Assembly: GCA_964448935.1 (NCBI GenBank)
Contig: CAYVBE010000142.1
Location: forward strand, 1-11,339
Origin: CAYVBE01 sp964448935
GTDB taxonomy: Bacteria; Planctomycetota; Brocadiia; SM23-32
Direction of reading: 5' to 3'
DNA: 11,339 nt
Shown here: positions 7,269-11,339 of the stretch, one piece after another
Numbering within the stretch: position 1 is the stretch's first letter
Layout: each line of letters opens with the position of its first letter
Program-made: the position numbers and the translations under genes
The notes under the pieces: model-generated
The model's input: the letters and a program-made list of their open reading frames with translations, nothing else
Told to the model about the DNA's origin: nothing
Databases searched by the model: none

Positions 7269-10268
7269 ATGAAGACAGCGGTGCAACTCGCTGCAGTTCT
7301 TCTCTTCGCGGCCGTGAATCTTGCCCTGGCCGCTGAAAAATGTCTGGAACCGGTCATTGACGTGCCGTTGCGGGACGCCGCCGTCTGCCGTGGGCCGGAC
7401 GGCAGTTTCTACCTCACCGGCACCACGGCGCTCGAAGGCAAAGATGGTGTTCCGGATTTCCACAGCAACCGTGGTGTGCACGTCTGGTCCTCCAGAGACC
7501 TCGAAAGCTGGACCGACCTGGGTTTCGTCTGGGATCTGTGGGAGGACCCGAACCCGCGCACGGCCGGCGGGAGCGCCTGGCAGACGGAGCTCTATCCCGT
7601 CCCCGGCCGGCCTCCGGGCGAGCGCGCTCGCGGCATGACGGCGCCCCGGCTGGCCCACGACGGCGAGCGATTCTGGATCACCTTCAGCATGAACGGCTAC
7701 GCGGCCGGCGCCATGCCCGGCGGCGCGGACGTAAGCGGACCCTACACCGACACGCGCCTCCTTGCCGAGGCCGGCGGGGCGCCCACCGGCCGGGGCGACG
7801 CCTCGCTGTTCGTGGACCGCGACGGCACCCGCTACCTGGTCTGGGGCGGCGGCATGATGGCTCCGCTCAAAGACCCGGACACCCTGGAGGGCCTCCGCCA
7901 CAACGAGGTCGGCTACCAGGGCAGCCCGGTCTACCTGCCCTCCCGCATCCAGGGCTTCTACACCGACGCCTCGCTGCCCGAGCACGGTGCGCCCTACGGA
8001 GTGTCCTTGGTCCGCGACGGAGACGGCTACGCGTTCATTTACACCGCCACGACGTTGCGAAGCGGGCGTCCGAGCGAGGACGCTTACATCGTCCGATCCG
8101 ACGGACTGTTCGGTCCCTATGGCCGCCCCGAACTGCTCAAGGCGGGCGCCGGCCGCGTCACGGCCTTCCCCGATCCGGAGGGAGAACTCTGCCTCTGCTA
8201 CGCCCCGCCCGCACGCGACGGAGGCCGGCCGGTACTGGAGCCCATGCCCGACTCCGTTGAGGCCGTGGCGGTCCCTGCGACGCCTGCGTTGGCCAGGGAG
8301 GTGGAGATTGTCGCCTCCGTTCCGCGCCGTCAGCCGAGTGAAAAGCCGGAGTCACCCCCGCAGTTGCTGGCGATGATCGAACCGGTCATGGACCATCCAC
8401 TGCGTGACGCCGCGCTCTGCCAGGGACCGGACGGCACGTGGTATCTGACCGGCACCGAGGCCGGCCGCGCCCGGGACGGCACGCTGGACTGGAGCCACAA
8501 CCGGGGTGTGCGGCTGTGGTCCTCGCCCGACCGCGAGAGTTGGACGGACCTGGGCTACGTGTGGGAGATCGAGGGCGACGGCCTGCCCTGGCAGAAGGCG
8601 GGCCACCTGGACCTGACCTGCGGGGCCGGGGCGCGCATCGGGCGGGCCGTCACCGCGCCGGAGCCGCACTACCTGAGGGGCACGTTCTGGATCGTCTACT
8701 CCATGAACGGGCAGGGCATCGGCATCCTCAAGAGCAAGACCGGCCGGGCAGAAGGGCCCTACGAGGACCTGGGCCGCCTCACCCGTCAGGGCCGCGACCC
8801 CTCTCTGTTCCAGGATTCGGACGGGACGATCTATCTCGCGTGGGGCCAGGGTTTCTACGCGGAGCTGAGCGACGACCTCACCAGGCTCGTCGGCCCCGTG
8901 AAGACCCTGTTCACCGGGGTGCAGTGGTATCCGCGCTACCTTCGGCGACCGGAGATCATGGGCATCTGGGGCACTCATCTGGCCCGGCAGGGGGAGTGGT
9001 ATATCTGGACATTCACCACCCGCACCGGTCGCCTGGGGAATAACAGCATAGACACGATGGCGTCATGGTCGAAGTCCCTGGAGGGCCCCTGGCACGAGCC
9101 CTGCCTGATGCTGGCCAACGGCGGACAGTCCACTCTGGTGCCCGACGGGGAGGGTGGCTGGCTGGCCACCGTTTCGGGCGAGGACGAATACAGCCAGTGG
9201 CCCTACCGGGCGGCCGTCACGCCGGTGGTCTCCCAGGGTGGCCGGGGCGGTCCGGCTCTCAGCCTGCCGGCGCCCAATCCCCGAGGTCACACCACCAGCT
9301 TCCAGGCGGTAAACTCCCTGCAGGCCACCGCCCTGGACCTCTGGAAGGGGCATCCCGACCTGATCCCGTATCATCTGCGCGACGTGTGGGTCAACCGATT
9401 CGACGATGGCTATTACTACTGTTCCGGTTCATTCTGGAGCGTGGACGAATGGGCCAACCAGGTTCCGGTTTACCGCTCGAAGGACCTTCTCCACTGGGAA
9501 CCTGAACCCGGTGCCGTCATGCACATAGACGAATTCAGGGCACACCCCGATTTCGATGTCAAAAGATATGAAGAATTCATCGCCCGCAACCGGTCCGGGC
9601 GCACCGAACTTTTCGACACCAAGTTCAAGGAGATGGGCGACACGGTGTACGGGGAGGTTATGATCCTGGGCATGGGCGCATACCTGATCAGGTCCACCTC
9701 CGGCACCATTGCCGGTCCGTACGACCCGGCCCGCGCGATTCCCGCTCCGACCGACACCATCAGGGACAAAGACGGTTCCATTCTCTTTGCCCATGCGGGG
9801 TGGACGCAGCGGTTCCCCGGTCTTGAGGCGTTTGAGAAGGGCCAGACCGAAGAGCCAAGGCACCCCGTGGTCGTGGAGCGAAACCTGACGTGGACGGAAG
9901 ACGTCGAAACCGGCCTGCTTATCGTTAACGGTCTCTACGTCAAGTACTCGACGGACTGGAGTGGCAGTTACGATATGAACTACATGGTCAGCGAGACCAT
10001 CGAGGGGCCCTGGCGCAACCTGCGCGTGGGGGCCCCCTACGGCGGCAACGGCTATATGTTCAAGGCTGAAGACGGCGATTGGTGGTATGCTTACTTCATG
10101 AACACCAATGACTATGCCACCCGCGCGCAGAACTACGTGCGCCTGAACCTCTATCCGCTCTACGTCGGCTGGCACGGGGACGAGTTGATCATCGAACCGA
10201 AAGCCGTCCGCGCTAACCGTGCCCGGCTGGAGAAGCTGGGCACGCTCTGGCAAAGCCCGCGCCGCTGA
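7269..10268 (+). CDS. Exported GH43-like triple beta-propeller protein, complete
   Basis: The 999-residue protein has a signal peptide (cleavage probably after LALA, residue 21) and three propeller modules of about 300 residues: A (about 28-315), Pro-rich linker (about 325-365), B (about 369-665), C (about 683-999). A and B share blades such as DVPLRDAAVCRGPDG / DHPLRDAALCQGPDG and GDASLFVDRDG / RDPSLFQDSDG, so they arose by internal duplication. Asp36 and Asp177 in A, Asp380 and Asp510 in B, and Asp705 and Asp829 in C fit the two catalytic aspartates of GH43. The matching general-acid Glu is visible only in C (Glu880); A and B have Gly244 and Gly568 there. The protein is clearly paralogous to the gene at 2-2545, both ending in LIIEPKAVRxNRAxLE. 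A glycosidase of clan GH-F type is likely; the exact family (GH43, GH117 or a new relative) and substrate are uncertain, and a binding-only role for A and B is possible. Confidence 0.88.
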   Translation: MKTAVQLAAVLLFAAVNLALAAEKCLEPVIDVPLRDAAVCRGPDGSFYLTGTTALEGKDGVPDFHSNRGVHVWSSRDLESWTDLGFVWDLWEDPNPRTAGGSAWQTELYPVPGRPPGERARGMTAPRLAHDGERFWITFSMNGYAAGAMPGGADVSGPYTDTRLLAEAGGAPTGRGDASLFVDRDGTRYLVWGGGMMAPLKDPDTLEGLRHNEVGYQGSPVYLPSRIQGFYTDASLPEHGAPYGVSLVRDGDGYAFIYTATTLRSGRPSEDAYIVRSDGLFGPYGRPELLKAGAGRVTAFPDPEGELCLCYAPPARDGGRPVLEPMPDSVEAVAVPATPALAREVEIVASVPRRQPSEKPESPPQLLAMIEPVMDHPLRDAALCQGPDGTWYLTGTEAGRARDGTLDWSHNRGVRLWSSPDRESWTDLGYVWEIEGDGLPWQKAGHLDLTCGAGARIGRAVTAPEPHYLRGTFWIVYSMNGQGIGILKSKTGRAEGPYEDLGRLTRQGRDPSLFQDSDGTIYLAWGQGFYAELSDDLTRLVGPVKTLFTGVQWYPRYLRRPEIMGIWGTHLARQGEWYIWTFTTRTGRLGNNSIDTMASWSKSLEGPWHEPCLMLANGGQSTLVPDGEGGWLATVSGEDEYSQWPYRAAVTPVVSQGGRGGPALSLPAPNPRGHTTSFQAVNSLQATALDLWKGHPDLIPYHLRDVWVNRFDDGYYYCSGSFWSVDEWANQVPVYRSKDLLHWEPEPGAVMHIDEFRAHPDFDVKRYEEFIARNRSGRTELFDTKFKEMGDTVYGEVMILGMGAYLIRSTSGTIAGPYDPARAIPAPTDTIRDKDGSILFAHAGWTQRFPGLEAFEKGQTEEPRHPVVVERNLTWTEDVETGLLIVNGLYVKYSTDWSGSYDMNYMVSETIEGPWRNLRVGAPYGGNGYMFKAEDGDWWYAYFMNTNDYATRAQNYVRLNLYPLYVGWHGDELIIEPKAVRANRARLEKLGTLWQSPRR
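7359..7859 (+). repeat. Diverged internal repeat: first half of propeller A of the 999-residue protein
   Basis: Residues 31-197 (DVPLRDAAVC to YLVWGGGMM) align with residues 375-528 of the same protein (DHPLRDAALC to YLAWGQG). Shared elements in order are the LRDAA-C-GPDG strand, YLTGT, NRGV-x-WSS, W-TDLG-VW, TAP, F-W-I-x-x-S-MNG, GPY, D-x-SLF-x-D-DGT-YL-WG. Module A carries extra residues around 95-122. The similarity is at the protein level. Confidence 0.75.
8391..8852 (+). repeat. Diverged internal repeat: first half of propeller B of the 999-residue protein
   Basis: This is the counterpart of 7359-7859. Its closest relative in the window is the propeller B segment of the upstream paralogue (614-1075), sharing long runs such as CQGPDGTWYLTGTE, GYVWEIE, IGRAVTAPE, YSMNGQG and AEGPYE, more than with module A of its own protein. 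The propeller duplication therefore predates the gene duplication. Confidence 0.75.
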
Positions 10269-10418
10269 CATCCACCGGGAAAAGGACGGGAGAAGAAAGA
10301 CGTTCGACGGGCATAGACGGACCGGGTTCCGGAACTCCCCGAAAATGTGTAGGTGAAGCGTCTCTGGCTTAACGGCGGGACGTTGTTCAACGGACTGATG
10401 ACCCAAAGGGGTCCGATA
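10269..10418 (+). other. 150-base intergenic region with short dyads, no clear promoter or terminator
   Basis: This is the largest gap in the window. It contains a perfect 10-base palindrome GTTCCGGAAC (10326-10335) and the dyad CGTTG-TT-CAACG (10381-10392). Either could be a regulator site, but both are short enough to occur by chance. No hairpin followed by T-run is seen after the upstream stop, and no paired -35/-10 elements are evident. Confidence 0.3.
10405..10411 (+). promoter_or_regulatory. Ribosome binding site for the last gene
   Basis: AAAGGGG lies 7 bases before the ATG at 10419 and selects that start over the in-frame ATG at 10437, which would shorten the signal peptide's front end. 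Confidence 0.65.
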
Positions 10419-11339
10419 ATGTCTCATAGAGTGCTGATGTGTTGTTCTTTTGTAGTTGCGTTTGTCCTGTTCGCGCCGGCTTTGCATGCGGCGCAGGACT
10501 TCACCGTGGTCGGCTCTCACCGGAGCGATCTCATCGTGCTCAAGGGCCGGTCGGTGGCCTTTCCGCTGGAGACCCGGGCCAGGGGGCCGGCCTGGCAGGT
10601 GGCCAGTGAGCGGCACCTGCGGGGCCTGCCGGCCCGGGACGGCGACGCGCGCGTCTACGCCGACGAGGCGGTCTTCATCCGGAACAACGAAACCGTGGCC
10701 CGGTTCCGGCTGAAGCAGATAGTCCGCCGGACCGGACGGGACACCTTCCAGATCGTCTATCAGATCACGCCGGAACGCGATTTTCAGTTCGGAGTGCCTG
10801 GACGGGCAGACGAACCGAAGGGCACCGTTGCACTGGTGCTCGGCCCCACTCCCTACTTCAAGGGCGGCGAGATGACGCTGCAGACCGCCGACGGCACGGT
10901 CACCCGCCCCCTGCCACCCGGCAGAGGCAGCGACGGCGGCGTGCGCCGCGCAGTGCTGCGCAGCCCCGCCGGTGAGGTCACTGAACTGAGTTTCGAACCC
11001 GCCGTATTCGCCCACCGAGACGTCCGCGAAGTGCGCTTCATGACCGATTCGGCCGGCCGTACCATCCCGGCCGGGGACACGTGGGAACAGCGTATCACCG
11101 TCCGCGTTCCCGGCCGGCTCACCCTGGAGCCCGAAAACCGCTGGGTGGACACTTCGGACTGGTTCCCGGTGGAGGTGGACAACGATTTTTCAAGGCCGTC
11201 CGAGATAGGCCTGGAGCAGTGGATCGAGAAACCGGCGGGCAAGCACGGATGGCTCAAGATGGATGGCGACAGGATCGTTTGCGCGGACGGCACACCGCTG
11301 AAGTTGTGGGGCGTAAACATCCTGCGGGCCAACAACGCC
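10419..11339 (+). CDS. Exported putative glycoside-hydrolase-like protein, N-terminal part (runs off window)
   Basis: The frame is open from the ATG at 10419 to the last base, giving 307 residues without a stop, so the C-terminal part is missing. Residues 1-24 form a signal peptide (MSHRVLMCC, hydrophobic FVVAFVLFA, cleavage probably after ALHA). Residues about 25-250 are rich in alternating hydrophobic and charged residues with no helix-rich stretch, consistent with beta-sandwich modules. The end of the visible part reads DRIVCADGTPLKLWGVNI, matching the entry to the catalytic barrel of clan GH-A-like glycosidases, where 'f-x-DG-x-P-x-x-x-WGVN' precedes the (beta/alpha)8 domain. No catalytic residue is in the window, so the family and substrate cannot be set. 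It follows the GH43-like gene by 150 bases on the same strand and would fit a glycan-degradation operon. The coding call is strong, the enzymatic call moderate. Confidence 0.78.
   Translation, partial: MSHRVLMCCSFVVAFVLFAPALHAAQDFTVVGSHRSDLIVLKGRSVAFPLETRARGPAWQVASERHLRGLPARDGDARVYADEAVFIRNNETVARFRLKQIVRRTGRDTFQIVYQITPERDFQFGVPGRADEPKGTVALVLGPTPYFKGGEMTLQTADGTVTRPLPPGRGSDGGVRRAVLRSPAGEVTELSFEPAVFAHRDVREVRFMTDSAGRTIPAGDTWEQRITVRVPGRLTLEPENRWVDTSDWFPVEVDNDFSRPSEIGLEQWIEKPAGKHGWLKMDGDRIVCADGTPLKLWGVNILRANNA

Noticed and set aside
9640..9720. Apparent loss of a beta-strand in propeller C of gene 4 compared with gene 1
   Set aside because: Counting residues between the shared RSKDLLHWE and GPY motifs gives 72 in gene 4 and 73 in gene 1, so the segment is diverged, not deleted.
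10324..10346. Palindrome GTTCCGGAAC plus flanks as a transcription terminator after gene 4
   Set aside because: The possible hairpin is short with a wobble pair and is followed by CCCCGAAAATG, not a T-run.
10415..10420. GATAAT as a -10 promoter element before gene 5
   Set aside because: It overlaps the ATG, follows the ribosome binding site, and the nearest TTG-type -35 candidate is too far away.
9429..11015. Reverse-strand open frame of 528 codons spanning the end of gene 4, the gap and gene 5
   Set aside because: It overlaps two well-supported + strand genes with signal peptides and family motifs, and its translation shows no family features.

Overview
The window is a GC-rich bacterial stretch with five protein-coding genes, all on the + strand. 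The first runs in from the left edge and the last runs off the right edge. I see no RNA gene, insertion sequence, CRISPR array or phage gene. Four visible N-termini carry Sec-type signal peptides, so the encoded machinery is probably periplasmic, outer-surface or secreted. The combination of giant PQQ-like propeller proteins with a methyltransferase-like N-terminus, multi-propeller GH43-like proteins and SGNH hydrolases of the 'GNSLT' type suggests an uncultured member of the PVC group or a similar polysaccharide degrader (Planctomycetota, Lentisphaerota, Kiritimatiellota). This rests on remembered family resemblance, not on a search.

Layout: (1) 2-2545, the 3' part of a GH43-like protein with three beta-propellers; (2) 2558-3769, an exported SGNH/GDSL-type hydrolase; (3) 3871-7251, a large exported PQQ-like (BamB-like) beta-propeller protein with a degenerate methyltransferase-like N-terminal domain; (4) 7269-10268, a complete 999-residue paralogue of gene 1; (5) 10419 to the window end, the N-terminal 307 residues of an exported protein that ends in a motif typical of large glycoside-hydrolase-like enzymes. 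The gaps are 12, 101, 17 and 150 bases, and each visible start has a Shine-Dalgarno-like sequence, so one operon is plausible, perhaps with processing or internal promoters in the two larger gaps.

Inferred joint role: extracytoplasmic breakdown of a complex, probably acylated carbohydrate. The propeller proteins would bind or cut glycosidic linkages, the SGNH enzyme would remove ester groups, and gene 5 would supply another glycosidase activity. The PQQ-like protein's role is unknown. No transporter, regulator, sulfatase or SusC/SusD pair is in view, so the substrate cannot be named. The most interesting details are the uneven distribution of GH43-like catalytic residues over the three propellers of the two paralogues, the vestigial methyltransferase fold and three-cysteine signature in gene 3, and a change in base composition inside gene 4.
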